A program made the position numbers and the translations under genes. A stretch of 64,000 nucleotides of DNA from G963666935 sp963666935 (GTDB lineage: Bacteria; Bacillota; Clostridia; Christensenellales; CAG-138). Of this stretch, positions 33,199-42,630 are shown one piece after another. Location: the NCBI GenBank assembly GCA_963666935.1, contig OY762936.1, forward strand, positions 1,922,001-1,986,000, in the 5' to 3' direction. Every line of letters starts with the position of its first letter. Position 1 is the stretch's first letter. Below the pieces are notes generated by a model that was not told where the DNA came from, ran no database searches, and saw only the letters and a list, made by a program, of their open reading frames with translations.

Positions 33199-34278
33199 TT
33201 ATCGATGGATATGTATAGCGATATCCTCCATGAGAAACATCTGCAAAGAACGCTTGAGGATGGCTTTGGTTTCTTCGTCAAAGGAGGCGTTGATGGCTGC
33301 TAGCGTTTTCTTTGGGTCTTTTTTCAGCTCGGTAAGGGTGCGGGCGTCGGTGTTCTGACGGATAGCGAAGAGCTTCTTCACGAAGAGCTTGCGCTGTTCC
33401 AGGTCCATGGCATTCAGCCATGCGTGCAGAGTGTGATCCTTGCGGGCGCTGTTCCTCTTAAGTCGAGGCGCGTAGACAAAGCTCTTCCCCAGAACCTCCC
33501 AAGAAATGCCGTTGTGCTGCCACACCCCCACGGCATCGCTGCGAACTACAAGGTAGCGGCTTTCATGCTCCAGCAGAATGCCCACGACGGAGGATTGAGG
33601 CAAAAGCGTGGTGATCCGGGTTCGGATGTTTTTATAGCAGTCTCGCTCGATCTGAGGCGTTGGAAAACCGGGCCCGTCGTTGTTGTATATTGCTTGAATC
33701 CGCGCCTGCACCGCGGGGTCGCAATAAGCTGCCGCGTATACCGCTAGGTTGCCACCCTTGGAATGGCCGACGACCACCAAGGGATTCCCTGTCTTTCGCG
33801 CAGCAGCGTTGAGATAGGCCGCGGCGTCCACCTGGGCGGGTACCGGGAAGATATAGCTCATATTGAAGTTTTCTTTCCACCCTACGATGGTGTCGTCCGT
33901 TCCCCGGTAAGCCACCACCGTCAGGATATCATCCACCGTAAAAGTCACGGCAGAAAACTGCTCCTCCTTCTCCTCGTCGATGCGGTTCACATAGTCCGTA
34001 AGCACAACATCCCCAAAGCGGTAGCTCTCTGCCGCCTGTTTAAGCAGGTCATGGATGGCATCCGGCACCATGACCCCTAGCCTGCCCTTGCTGTTTGGGT
34101 ACCGCCGGAAATAGCGTTTCGCGGCCTCTTTGAGGGTAATTCCTTCCCCCTCCGGCGCCAGACCAGCATAGTCGATATAGGAAAGCTCTGCAAAAATCAA
34201 CCCGTCCACCTGGTTCACTGAAGACTGGTCGAAGCGCAGATCTCCCCGCCAGTCTAGATAATTCATCATGTTGGCCAT
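33199..34278 (-). CDS. Mbeg1-like (DUF2974) alpha/beta hydrolase
   Basis: A 359-residue protein resembling the Mbeg1/DUF2974 family of lipase-like hydrolases. The nucleophile elbow is VVVGHSKGGNLAVYAA (Ser at about residue 187), preceded by FTVDDILTVVAYRGTDDTIVGW, and followed by IYNNDGPGF (acid residue region). No signal peptide is visible. Substrate is unknown; esterase or lipase activity is inferred from the fold. The start at 34278 follows AAGGAG. Confidence 0.82.
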   Translation of the reverse strand: MANMMNYLDWRGDLRFDQSSVNQVDGLIFAELSYIDYAGLAPEGEGITLKEAAKRYFRRYPNSKGRLGVMVPDAIHDLLKQAAESYRFGDVVLTDYVNRIDEEKEEQFSAVTFTVDDILTVVAYRGTDDTIVGWKENFNMSYIFPVPAQVDAAAYLNAAARKTGNPLVVVGHSKGGNLAVYAAAYCDPAVQARIQAIYNNDGPGFPTPQIERDCYKNIRTRITTLLPQSSVVGILLEHESRYLVVRSDAVGVWQHNGISWEVLGKSFVYAPRLKRNSARKDHTLHAWLNAMDLEQRKLFVKKLFAIRQNTDARTLTELKKDPKKTLAAINASFDEETKAILKRSLQMFLMEDIAIHIHR

Positions 34279-34388
34279 AGACAGTCTCCTTAGCATTGCT
34301 TGTTTTTAAGCTATGACGCGCAGCACAAATACTGCTCTTCTCGGACTCGCTGTTGAGAAGTAGCGGGCATTTACCTCTTCTAAAAAAC

Positions 34389-34766
34389 CTACTCCCGCTT
34401 TCTGCCGGCATGACGGCAGATTGCCTCAAACGTAGAATCGCTGACATCATGCTCCATTTTACAGGCATCCTCTTTGGCTGTCTTTTCATCCACGCCCAAC
34501 ATCAAAAGAAATTCGGCGAGCAATTTGTGCCGCTCGTAGATGCGGGACGCAATTTCCATTCCGGAATCGGTCAGCGTGATGAGCCCGTCCCCATCCATGG
34601 TGATATACCCGTTCTCGCGCAGGCGTTTTGTGGCATAACTGACGCTGGGCTTCGTTACGCCCAACTCGGCGGCGATATCGACAGAACGGATATAGCCATG
34701 CCGCTCATTCATCATCAGCATGGTCTCAAGGTAATCCTCCGAAGCTTTCATTATTTTCATAATCAT
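34389..34766 (-). CDS. DtxR/MntR-family metal-dependent repressor
   Basis: A 125-residue DtxR-type regulator without the SH3-like third domain, as in MntR. The winged HTH spans about 15-60 (YIRSVDIAAELGVTKPSVSY followed by ATKRLRENGYI); the dimerisation/metal helices follow, with candidate ligands in ERHKLLAEFLL, DACKMEHDVS and ICRHAG. It is divergent from feoAAB, and GTTAG-N6-CTAAC boxes lie on both sides of the gap, including before its own start, implying autoregulation. Metal (Fe2+ or Mn2+) is inferred from the target operon. Several adjacent Met codons make the start uncertain. Confidence 0.88.
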   Translation of the reverse strand: MIMKIMKASEDYLETMLMMNERHGYIRSVDIAAELGVTKPSVSYATKRLRENGYITMDGDGLITLTDSGMEIASRIYERHKLLAEFLLMLGVDEKTAKEDACKMEHDVSDSTFEAICRHAGRKRE

Positions 34767-34794
34767 TCCAGCTTTCCTTTGGAATTGCATATAG

Positions 34795-34925
34795 GTTAAC
34801 ATACGCTAACAAAAAAATCAATTTTTTGAAAAACCTGCTTGACAAATGCAGTTAGAGATATTAAACTACTTTTTAGTTAGGTGCGTCTAACTAATTATTG
34901 AGGCCTTTTGTTAGTTTAATCTAAC
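34795..34925. promoter_or_regulatory. feo promoter and DtxR-type operators
   Basis: Promoter: TTGACA (34839-34844), 17 bases, TAAACT (34862-34867). Operators with the pattern GTTAG-N6-CTAAC occur at 34876-34891 (inside a larger TTAGTTAG...CTAACTAA repeat, 34873-34894) and 34910-34925, with a one-mismatch copy at 34795-34810 before the repressor gene and a weaker one at 34851-34866 over the -10. The spacing suggests co-operative repression of both directions. Confidence 0.75.
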
Positions 34926-34951
34926 ACGATGCCTAGAAGGAGGATTGTGTG

Positions 34952-35161
34952 ATGCCATTGACGCTTGCAACAGTGGGCGAGGAGGCCATCATCAGAAAAG
35001 TTGGCGGAAAACCCGATATGAAAAAGCACTTGGAGGGCCTTGGGTTTGTTGCCGGAGGAAGCATTAAAATCGTTTCCATGACCGGCGGAAACGTCATTGT
35101 CAACATCAAGGAGTCCCGCATCGCCATCAGCAAAGAGATGGCATGCAAAATTATGATATGA
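34952..35161 (+). CDS. feoA: FeoA-domain protein (first copy)
   Basis: A 69-residue SH3-like protein that supports FeoB-mediated Fe2+ uptake. It starts at 34952 behind AAGGAGG (a GTG three bases earlier is possible). Features are MPLTLATVGEEAIIRKVGGK, then a GFVAGGSIKIVSMTGGNVIV core. It is first in the feoA-feoA-feoB-Cys protein-DtxR transcript. Confidence 0.9.
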   Translation: MPLTLATVGEEAIIRKVGGKPDMKKHLEGLGFVAGGSIKIVSMTGGNVIVNIKESRIAISKEMACKIMI

Positions 35162-35185
35162 AAATAAAACAGGGGAGAATATGAG

Positions 35186-35407
35186 ATGAAAACGCTTAAA
35201 GAGGCAAAGATCGGCGAATCGGTCAGGGTTGTAAAGCTCCATGGGGCAGGCGCGGTAAAGCGCCGTATCATGGATATGGGAATCACCAAGGGCATTGAAG
35301 TTTTTGTGCGTAAGATGGCACCGCTGGGAGATCCGCTTGAGATAACCGTGCGGGGCTACGAGCTCTCCATCCGCAAGAGGGACGCGGAAACCATTGAGGT
35401 CGAGTAA
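35186..35407 (+). CDS. feoA: FeoA-domain protein (second copy)
   Basis: A 73-residue FeoA protein (KTLKEAKIGESVRVVKLHGA, later MDMGITKGIEVFVRK) starting 24 bases after the first. Two successive FeoA genes before feoB are common in clostridia and the two differ enough to be non-redundant; they may contact different parts of FeoB. Confidence 0.9.
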   Translation: MKTLKEAKIGESVRVVKLHGAGAVKRRIMDMGITKGIEVFVRKMAPLGDPLEITVRGYELSIRKRDAETIEVE

Positions 35408-35434
35408 CATCAATAAGGAAAGGAAAGAAATACC

Positions 35435-37849
35435 ATGAGCATCAAAATTGCCCTTGCGGGTAACCCAAACTGCGGTAAAACCACCCTGTTTAACGCGCTG
35501 ACAGGCTCCAATCAGTTCGTTGGGAACTGGCCCGGCGTGACAGTAGAAAAAAAGGAAGGCAGGCTTAAGAAGCACGATGACGTGATTATAATGGACCTGC
35601 CCGGCATTTATTCGCTTTCTCCATACACGTTGGAGGAAGTTATCGCCAGAAATTATCTCATCAATGAACGGCCCGACGCGATTCTCAACATCGTGGACGG
35701 CACCAATTTGGAAAGAAACCTGTACCTCACGACCCAGCTTACAGAACTGGGCATTCCTGTGGTTGTAGCCATCAATATGATGGATGTGGTAAAGAAAAAC
35801 GGGGACAAAATTAATATCGAAGAACTGAGCCGAGAATTGGGCTGCAGAGTTGTCGAAATTTCAGCCCTGAAGAGCACGGGCATCATGGAAGCTGCCCAAG
35901 CCGCAATACAGGCCGCAAAAACCACCAGAACGGTGCCCATGCACACCTTCAGCGGCGCCGTAGAGCATGCCATCGCCCATATCGAGGAGGCAGCCCTCCA
36001 CGATCAACCTCAAGAACAGCAGCGCTGGTACGCCATCAAAATCTTTGAGCAGGACAGCAAGGTATTGGCACAGCTGAAATTGAACCGGTCGGTGCTAGAC
36101 CACATTGAAGAGGATATTCTTGCCGCCGAAAAGGAGCTGGACGACGATGCGGAGAGCATCATCACCAACGAGCGGTACCTCTACATTGCTTCCATCCTCA
36201 AAGGCTGCTACAAGAAAAAGAATGCCGGAAAATTATCGGCTTCCGATAAGATCGACCGGATCGTTACTAACCGCTGGCTGGCCCTCCCCATCTTCGCGAT
36301 TGTAATGTTCCTGGTATACTACATTTCGGTGACCACGGTGGGTTCCTGGGCCACAGACTGGGCCAACGACGGCGTGTTCGGCGACGGCTGGCATCTGTTT
36401 GGCATTGGTTCCGCCGCTTATGAGGAGGTTGCCGAGGAATATGTGACGCCAGGCATTATCAAAGAGGCTTTTGAGGCCGCCGCGCAAGAAGTGGGCGTTG
36501 CTCCAGAAGAGGCAGCGTCTCTGACCGCCACCGGCAACCTGTATGACGACAACGGCATCGTGGAGGAAGAGATTTCCGTTACATACGAAAGCTATATGGA
36601 AGTTGCCAACTTGGAAGAACCCAATCCGGCCAATTACGGCGTTTGGGTGCCGGGCATCCCGGCGCTGGTAGGTAGTGCGCTTGAAAGTGTGGGCTGTGCC
36701 GATTGGCTCAGCGGCCTGATTCTGGACGGAATAATTGGCGGCGTAGGCGCGGTGCTGGGCTTCGTCCCCCAAATGCTGGTGCTGTTTCTGTTTCTGGCAT
36801 TTCTGGAGGCCTGCGGTTACATGGCCCGCATTGCCTTCGTGATGGACCGCATTTTCCGGAAATTCGGGCTGTCGGGCAAATCCTTCATCCCCATGCTCAT
36901 CGGCACCGGCTGCAGTGTTCCCGGTATTATGGCGTCCCGCACCATCGAAAGCGAGAGGGACCGCAGAATGACCATTATGACCACCTCCTTCATTCCCTGC
37001 GGTGCAAAGCTGCCCATCATCGCCCTAATTGCGGGCGCCATGTTCGGCGGCGAATGGTGGGTGGCTCCCAGCTCCTATTTTATGGGAATGATCGCCGTAG
37101 TCGTTTCTGGCATCATACTGAAAAAGACACGCATGTTTGCGGGCGATCCTGTCCCATTTGTGATAGAGCTTCCCGCCTATCACTGGCCCACGGTGAGCAA
37201 TATACTCCGCTCCATGTGGGAACGTGCGTGGTCTTTCATTCGGAAGGCCGGCACCGTGATCCTGCTCTCCGCCATCGTGCTCTGGTTCCTGCAAGCCTTT
37301 GGCTCCGAAAACGGCAGCTTCGGTATGGTGGAGGACCTGAACAATTCCGTTCTGGCCGCCATGGGCAACTTCCTCGCACCCCTGTTCGCTCCCCTTGGCT
37401 GGGGCAATTGGCAGGGCGCGGTTGCTACCATCACCGGCCTCATCGCAAAGGAAAACGTGGTGGGCACCTTCGGCGTGCTGTTCGGCGGCTTCGACAATGT
37501 GGCCGAAAACGGTTGGCAGATCTGGAACAATATGCGCGCCGTGTTTACACCTCTTTCCGCCTATTCCTTCCTAGTATTCAACCTGTTGTGTGCACCCTGC
37601 TTCGCGGCCATGGGCGCTATCAAGCGGGAAATGAACAGCGCCAAATGGACGTGGTTCGCCATCGGCTATCAGTGCATCTTCGCTTATGTGGTGGCGCTGA
37701 TCGTCTATCAGCTGGGAATGCTCTTTGGTGGAGATGTGCGTTTCGTCAGCCTTGCAGTCGCCCTGATTTGTATGGCCGGTATCATTTACCTGCTGTTCCG
37801 GCGGCCCGCCAAAGAATCGGAGAAGCCGGGAATCAAAATGGAAGCTTGA
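35435..37849 (+). CDS. feoB: Ferrous iron transporter FeoB
   Basis: An 804-residue Fe2+ importer. The N-terminal GTPase has G1 GNPNCGKTTLFN (about 9-20), G2 GNWPGVTVEKKEG, G3 MDLPGIYSL and G4 NMMD. The membrane part begins at about 285 with paired gates, including the CGYMAR and CAPCFA Cys motifs. A large insert (about 325-415, rich in acidic residues) lies between the first and second membrane segments and is likely extracellular. It starts 27 bases after feoA behind AAGGAAAGG. Confidence 0.96.
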   Translation: MSIKIALAGNPNCGKTTLFNALTGSNQFVGNWPGVTVEKKEGRLKKHDDVIIMDLPGIYSLSPYTLEEVIARNYLINERPDAILNIVDGTNLERNLYLTTQLTELGIPVVVAINMMDVVKKNGDKINIEELSRELGCRVVEISALKSTGIMEAAQAAIQAAKTTRTVPMHTFSGAVEHAIAHIEEAALHDQPQEQQRWYAIKIFEQDSKVLAQLKLNRSVLDHIEEDILAAEKELDDDAESIITNERYLYIASILKGCYKKKNAGKLSASDKIDRIVTNRWLALPIFAIVMFLVYYISVTTVGSWATDWANDGVFGDGWHLFGIGSAAYEEVAEEYVTPGIIKEAFEAAAQEVGVAPEEAASLTATGNLYDDNGIVEEEISVTYESYMEVANLEEPNPANYGVWVPGIPALVGSALESVGCADWLSGLILDGIIGGVGAVLGFVPQMLVLFLFLAFLEACGYMARIAFVMDRIFRKFGLSGKSFIPMLIGTGCSVPGIMASRTIESERDRRMTIMTTSFIPCGAKLPIIALIAGAMFGGEWWVAPSSYFMGMIAVVVSGIILKKTRMFAGDPVPFVIELPAYHWPTVSNILRSMWERAWSFIRKAGTVILLSAIVLWFLQAFGSENGSFGMVEDLNNSVLAAMGNFLAPLFAPLGWGNWQGAVATITGLIAKENVVGTFGVLFGGFDNVAENGWQIWNNMRAVFTPLSAYSFLVFNLLCAPCFAAMGAIKREMNSAKWTWFAIGYQCIFAYVVALIVYQLGMLFGGDVRFVSLAVALICMAGIIYLLFRRPAKESEKPGIKMEA

Positions 37850-37878
37850 GCAAAATACACAAAAGGAGGATTTGTCAA

Positions 37879-38052
37879 ATGCTTCATATGATCGCAGAAA
37901 ACCTTTCAACCATCCTAATATGCCTTGCTCTAGCCACTATCGTCGCGGCAATCGTCATCGGCATGGTCAGGGACAAACGAAAAAGCAAGTCGTCCTGCGG
38001 CTGTGGCTGCACGGCTTGTCCCGTGCACGGAAGCTGCCACGTTAAGAAATGA
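37879..38052 (+). CDS. FeoB-associated Cys-rich membrane protein
   Basis: A 57-residue protein with one transmembrane helix (about 10-30) and a basic linker before a Cys-rich tail with five Cys from 40 to 53 (SSCGCGCTACP, then GSCHVKK). This matches the small FeoB-associated Cys-rich proteins, which may pass Fe2+ or sense it. It begins 29 bases after feoB, behind AAAGGAGG. A much longer frame that runs into it from inside feoB is a shadow. Confidence 0.88.
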   Translation: MLHMIAENLSTILICLALATIVAAIVIGMVRDKRKSKSSCGCGCTACPVHGSCHVKK

Positions 38053-38069
38053 GCAAATGGGAGGAAGGG

Positions 38070-38453
38070 ATGGATCAAAAGAAACAGACTTTGACCGCTT
38101 CAAACATCCGCTATCTGATCACCCTGCGCACCTTGGATTGCGAAACCGGCATACGTTGCACAGACATCGCACAAGCGCTTGGCTTTTCAAAACCAAGCGT
38201 GCACGAAATGATGAAGACCCTGCGCAAAAAAGGGCTTGTGGAAATGGCGAAGTGCGGCACGGTATTCCTTACCGAAGATGGCCGCGCGCTTGCGGAGCGG
38301 CATATCGTATACTTCGACGCCGTCCGTGATTATCTTCAACGGGAACTCGCCCTGCCGCCCGAGGATTCCATCCATGCCGCGTGCGCGCTTATCACGGAAG
38401 TCTCTGATGAAAGCATTGAATCCATGTACAAACAGATCTCGATTATATCCTAA
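38070..38453 (+). CDS. Second DtxR/MntR-family regulator
   Basis: A 127-residue regulator with a winged HTH (NIRYLITLRTLDCETGIRCT, then DIAQALGFSKPSVHEMMKTL) and a DtxR-type helical C-terminus (RHIVYFDAV, EDSIHAACALITEVSDES). It lacks several expected metal ligands: no Cys-x-x-Glu-His equivalent is obvious, unlike the first regulator. The start at 38070 follows GGGAGGAAGG; an ATG overlapping the upstream stop has no site of its own. It is the last gene of the feo operon and may tune the operon by another signal. Confidence 0.75.
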   Translation: MDQKKQTLTASNIRYLITLRTLDCETGIRCTDIAQALGFSKPSVHEMMKTLRKKGLVEMAKCGTVFLTEDGRALAERHIVYFDAVRDYLQRELALPPEDSIHAACALITEVSDESIESMYKQISIIS

Positions 38454-38496
38454 TGTTTTGCGATCCAGAACCGCTTTTTGCGCCCGTAGCAGAAAT

Positions 38497-38526
38497 GCAA
38501 AAAGGCCCGTTTAGGGCCTTTTTTTA
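38497..38526. terminator. Terminator of the feo operon
   Basis: AAAAAGGCCC, loop GTTTA, GGGCC, then T7; convergent with prs. Confidence 0.92.
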
Positions 38527-38556
38527 ATTAATGTTTTTGTCTTAATAAAGTAGGGG

Positions 38557-39624
38557 TTATTTGTTGCCTCTGCCTTTTCCTGCGCTCCGCTTCAGGTCGT
38601 TAAGCTGTTTCAGATCGTCCAGCGTCATCTGGCGCTCAAAGCTCATGGCCAGCATGCGCTGGCTGGGGTTATCGAACAGATGGCTCATAGAGACGCGGTC
38701 GTGGATGCTGCGCACCGCTTCCGCAAACATGGGTGCGGCCGACAGGATCTTAATCTTGGGAGAGTCTGCCACTGCCGGGCAGTCCACGGTGTCGGTGGAG
38801 ACCAGAAGCTTGATGGGGCTGTTTTCAATCCGCTTCACACCCTTGTCATGAAGCACCACGTGGGACAGGAATGCGTAGATATCTTTTGCGCCCTTGTCGC
38901 GAAGACCAATGGCAACATCCGCCAGCGTGCCTCCGGAGATGGTGAAATCATCCACCACGATACAGGTTTTGCCCTTCACGTCGCCGATGATTTCCAGCAC
39001 CTTGGCGTTCTCGTCGTGGCCCACGCGCATCTTATCGCCGATAGCCACTGCGCAACCCAGTTCATTGGCCATGGAACGGGCACGCTTGGCACTGCCTGCG
39101 TCTGGGGAAACTACTACCAGATTTTCGTCCACGATACCCAGATATCTGGCATAGGCGCAAAGCAGATCTTGCGCATAAAGGTGATCCACGGGAATTTTAA
39201 AGAACCCCTGTACCTGCGCGGCATGGAGATCCATGGTCACCACCCGATTGGCACCGGCCATTTCAATGCAGTCGGCACAAACCCTGGCGCGAATTGAAAC
39301 CCGGGGCTCGTCTTTTTTATCGCCTTTGGCATAACTGAAGTATGGAATGATAGCGGTAACAGAGTTGGCGCTGGCACGCTTGAAGGCATCCATAAAGAAG
39401 AGAAGCTCCATAAACTCGTTGTTGGGATCCAGCCCGATGGTTTGTACGAAGTAGACATCTTTGTCGCGGATGCTCTCGTTAATGCGGACAAAAGTGTTGC
39501 CCTCCGAAAAGATCAACGTAGTGCAATCGCCCAATGGGCTACCCAGATAGTCGCACATCTGCTGCGCAAATTTCTTGCTGGCGTTGCCTGCAAAGATCTT
39601 GATCTGTCCGTCACTGGCTGACAT
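38557..39624 (-). CDS. prs: Ribose-phosphate pyrophosphokinase
   Basis: A 355-residue PRPP synthetase (ribose-5-phosphate + ATP to PRPP). The PRPP-binding loop is CIVVDDFTISGGTLAD (about 215-230), with DLHAAQVQGFF and SYAKGDKKDEPR in the catalytic region. It is about 40 residues longer than classical Prs (about 315), with an extended basic C-terminus (KRSAGKGRGNK). Last gene of the ftsH-PHP-prs transcript; start follows GGAGGGTGATT. Confidence 0.9.
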   Translation of the reverse strand: MSASDGQIKIFAGNASKKFAQQMCDYLGSPLGDCTTLIFSEGNTFVRINESIRDKDVYFVQTIGLDPNNEFMELLFFMDAFKRASANSVTAIIPYFSYAKGDKKDEPRVSIRARVCADCIEMAGANRVVTMDLHAAQVQGFFKIPVDHLYAQDLLCAYARYLGIVDENLVVVSPDAGSAKRARSMANELGCAVAIGDKMRVGHDENAKVLEIIGDVKGKTCIVVDDFTISGGTLADVAIGLRDKGAKDIYAFLSHVVLHDKGVKRIENSPIKLLVSTDTVDCPAVADSPKIKILSAAPMFAEAVRSIHDRVSMSHLFDNPSQRMLAMSFERQMTLDDLKQLNDLKRSAGKGRGNK

Positions 39625-39749
39625 AAATCACCCTCCAACCGTATTTCTAGCGCATTTGCACGGAGATACAAACTGCCCCGCACCACAAAACAGTATATCA
39701 AACAAGCTCGGGCTAGGCAATCGAATTTCATGATTTCGCGCAGGAAATA

Positions 39750-40565
39750 TTACAATTTTTTACATAATTCGCCAAAACAAGCCTCGTATGCAGGAACCAG
39801 AAGAGGCGTGTTTTCCCAGGCGGCGCCAAGCATTTCCGGCCGGCTTCCCCCATGAAAATCGCTGCCGCAGGTGATAAGAAGGCCCAACTGCCGGGCCAGA
39901 TCCACATGACGGCTCCGCTGGCCCGGCGTAGCGGAAGGATAAAAGGCCTCAATGCCGTCTAATCCGTCGTTTGCAAGCTTGCGGATCAGGGCTGCGTCGT
40001 CGCACTTGAGCTTACATGGGTGGGCCAGCACCGCAAGCCCATGGGCTTCGTGAATCAGTGCCACCGCCTCCCGGGACCCAATGCGACGGCTGTAGGCGTA
40101 GCCAGAAGTACCCTTGATCAAATACCGTGAAAAAGCCTCGGCAATGCTTCCGGCGTAATGCGCGTCCACGATGGCTTCTGCGATATGGAGCCGGGTGGGT
40201 ACGCCGCAAGGCTCCGGCAGCGCCAGATCCAGCCCCGCCTTTCTCAGCTTTTTTAGGATTTCCTCGTTGCGTTCCTTCCGGCGGTGAATGTTTTTCTCCG
40301 CATATTGTGCCATCGTCTCCGGCCGGATCCCAAGCCCCAGCAAGTGCAGCTCGTAATCCGCCTCCACATCCAGCTCAATGCCGGGAAGCACGCTTACGCC
40401 TAAGACTTTTCCGGCGGCGGTCGCCTCCGCCATTCCAGCTGTGGTGTCATGATCAGTAAGAGCCAAGCAGAATACTCCCGCCTCTTTCGCTGCTTGCACC
40501 AGCGCCTTCGGGGTCAGCCTACCGTCGGAATGGCAGGAATGCGTATGTAAATCAAATCGCTTCAT
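39750..40565 (-). CDS. PHP-domain phosphoesterase
   Basis: A 271-residue TrpH/YciV-like enzyme. Metal ligands are visible as HTHSCHSDG (about 6-14), LTDHDTT (about 36-42) and AHPCKLKCD, with a final GSDFHGG. Family members are RNase AM-type 5'-3' exonucleases or pAp/nucleotide phosphoesterases; which one applies is not clear. It lies 46 bases after ftsH and about 125 before prs, all on the minus strand. Confidence 0.85.
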   Translation of the reverse strand: MKRFDLHTHSCHSDGRLTPKALVQAAKEAGVFCLALTDHDTTAGMAEATAAGKVLGVSVLPGIELDVEADYELHLLGLGIRPETMAQYAEKNIHRRKERNEEILKKLRKAGLDLALPEPCGVPTRLHIAEAIVDAHYAGSIAEAFSRYLIKGTSGYAYSRRIGSREAVALIHEAHGLAVLAHPCKLKCDDAALIRKLANDGLDGIEAFYPSATPGQRSRHVDLARQLGLLITCGSDFHGGSRPEMLGAAWENTPLLVPAYEACFGELCKKL

Positions 40566-40611
40566 TTTTCAATAAAAATGGGGACCGGACTTTTGTCCGC
40601 CCCCGCATACC

Positions 40612-42630
40612 TCACGAATTATTCTTCTGCTGAGATTTCTCTTCAGACCCGCCTTGCGGCATATCTGTCCCCTCCGAGTTTTCAGTCCAGTTGGGCTTAT
40701 CCGACTGCTCTTCGTCCGGAGTCTCCAGAATGGTCTTGGTCTCCTTGTAGCTCCTGAGCTCCACCGATTCGCCCCGGAATATCTTTTCGAACTCCTCGCC
40801 GGTGATACGCTCGAACTTGATGAGCGCTTTCACAACACGCTCCAGCGCCTCCCGATCCTCCAAAAGGATCTGCTTCGCCCGTTCAAACTGCTCCTCAAGA
40901 ATGCGACGGATTTCTTTATCCACCTTGGCGGCCAGCTCCTCGGAATAATTGCGGGTATGGCCCCAGTCCTTGGCGATAAATACTTCCGTATTCCCACCCA
41001 AAAACACCGGGCCGATCTCCTCGCTCATACCGAATTCTATAACCATGCGCCGTGCCAGCTCGCTGGCACGCTTTAGGTCGCTGATTGCGCCGGTGCAGAT
41101 ATCGTCCAACGTAATGCTCTCCGCCACCCGGCCGCCCAGACTCATGGCGATCTGATCTAAGATTTTGCCCCGAGAAATATGGTTGTCGTCGGAATCGGGC
41201 ATGGTCATGGTGTAACCGGCAGCCTCGCCCCGGGGGACGATAGATACCTCGTGAACGGGGTCGCAGTGGGGCAGCTTTAATGCCACAATGGCATGTCCCG
41301 CCTCATGGTAGGCAGTGATTCGCTTGTCGTCCTCGGTCACCACGCGGCTTCTCTTTTCTGGGCCGACCATAGTGCGGGTAATGGCCTCTTCCAGCTCCAC
41401 CATGGATATTTTTTTCTTTTTAAAGCGGGCAGCCAGTATGGCAGCCTCGTTCAATACGTTTTCTAGGTCTGCGCCGGTCATGCCACTGGTGCGCTTGGCC
41501 AGCACCGCCAGATCCACATCCGCAGACAGAGGCTTCCCTCTGGCGTGAACTTTGAGGATTTCCTCCCGCCCCTTCACGTCGGGGTAGTTCACGGTGATCT
41601 GTCGGTCGAAGCGGCCGGGGCGCAGCAGCGCCGGATCCAGAATGTCCGGGCGGTTGGTGGCCGCCAGCACGATGATACCTTCATTAAGGGCGAAACCGTC
41701 CATCTCCACCAAAAGTTGGTTTAATGTCTGCTCCCGCTCGTCGTGTCCGCCGCCGAGGCCTGCGCCTCTCTGGCGGCCCACAGCGTCAATTTCGTCAATG
41801 AATATCACGGCGGGTGCGCTCTTTTTGGCGGTGCTGAATAGATCGCGGACACGGCTGGCGCCCACGCCCACAAACATCTCCACAAAGTCGGAACCCGAAA
41901 TGGAAAAGAAGGGTGCGTTGGCCTCTCCAGCCACAGCCTTTGCCAGCAAGGTTTTACCGGTGCCGGGAGGGCCTATCAAAAGCACACCCTTGGGAATCCG
42001 TGCGCCCATGTCGGTGAAGCGCTTGGGCGCGCGCATGAATTCAACCACTTCTTGAAGCTCTTCCTTTTCCTCTACCGCACCTGCCACATTGTCAAAGGTC
42101 ACGGTATTGTGAGAATCCAGCTGAGTCCGTGCTCGGCTTTTGCCGAAGTTCATAACGCTATTGCCGCCGCCCTGAGAGCGGAGCATGAAGAAGTAGAACA
42201 GACCAAAGGCTCCGAAAATCAACAGATACGGGAAAATAGTCTCTAGAAAAGAGGGTTCCGGCGGCGGGTTATACGTGAAAGCAAACCCGTAGTCCGCTAC
42301 CGTCACCTTGGATACATCTATACCCGTAAGTTCGGAAGTGACGACGGCCATATCTTCCCTTAAAGCGTCCAGCGAAGGAATGTAGGTATAAAAGTCATAT
42401 TTGGCCGGAAATAGCTCTTTGTCCAGCGTGCTGTCCGTTTTCAGCCCCACCAGTTCCAGCTCCGTAACCTCCACGGCTTGGATTTTTTTCGCCCGCACCA
42501 TAGAGATGAATTCCGTGTATTCAATCTTCTCCGCGTTCTCGCCGCTGAAGTTCAATCCAGAGACCATAAAGATGATGATGGCCAGAATGACCAAATATAC
42601 CAGCGGTGTCGCGAGCCTCTTCTTATTCAA
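40612..42630 (-). CDS. ftsH: ATP-dependent zinc metalloprotease FtsH
   Basis: A 672-residue membrane AAA+ protease that degrades short-lived and misassembled membrane proteins. Two N-terminal transmembrane helices flank a small exterior domain (about 30-110). AAA motifs: Walker A GPPGTGKTLLAKAV, Walker B IFIDEIDAVGRQRG, second region of homology ATNRPDILDPALLRPGRFDR. The zinc site is HEAGHAIVAL with a later Asp. The C-terminus is low-complexity, Gln/Ser-rich. The start at 42630 follows GGGAGG. Confidence 0.96.
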   Translation of the reverse strand: MNKKRLATPLVYLVILAIIIFMVSGLNFSGENAEKIEYTEFISMVRAKKIQAVEVTELELVGLKTDSTLDKELFPAKYDFYTYIPSLDALREDMAVVTSELTGIDVSKVTVADYGFAFTYNPPPEPSFLETIFPYLLIFGAFGLFYFFMLRSQGGGNSVMNFGKSRARTQLDSHNTVTFDNVAGAVEEKEELQEVVEFMRAPKRFTDMGARIPKGVLLIGPPGTGKTLLAKAVAGEANAPFFSISGSDFVEMFVGVGASRVRDLFSTAKKSAPAVIFIDEIDAVGRQRGAGLGGGHDEREQTLNQLLVEMDGFALNEGIIVLAATNRPDILDPALLRPGRFDRQITVNYPDVKGREEILKVHARGKPLSADVDLAVLAKRTSGMTGADLENVLNEAAILAARFKKKKISMVELEEAITRTMVGPEKRSRVVTEDDKRITAYHEAGHAIVALKLPHCDPVHEVSIVPRGEAAGYTMTMPDSDDNHISRGKILDQIAMSLGGRVAESITLDDICTGAISDLKRASELARRMVIEFGMSEEIGPVFLGGNTEVFIAKDWGHTRNYSEELAAKVDKEIRRILEEQFERAKQILLEDREALERVVKALIKFERITGEEFEKIFRGESVELRSYKETKTILETPDEEQSDKPNWTENSEGTDMPQGGSEEKSQQKNNS

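Noticed and set aside
36703..37878. 449-residue frame overlapping feoB in another frame
   Set aside because: Only its end (37879-38052) is a real gene; the rest is a shadow of feoB.
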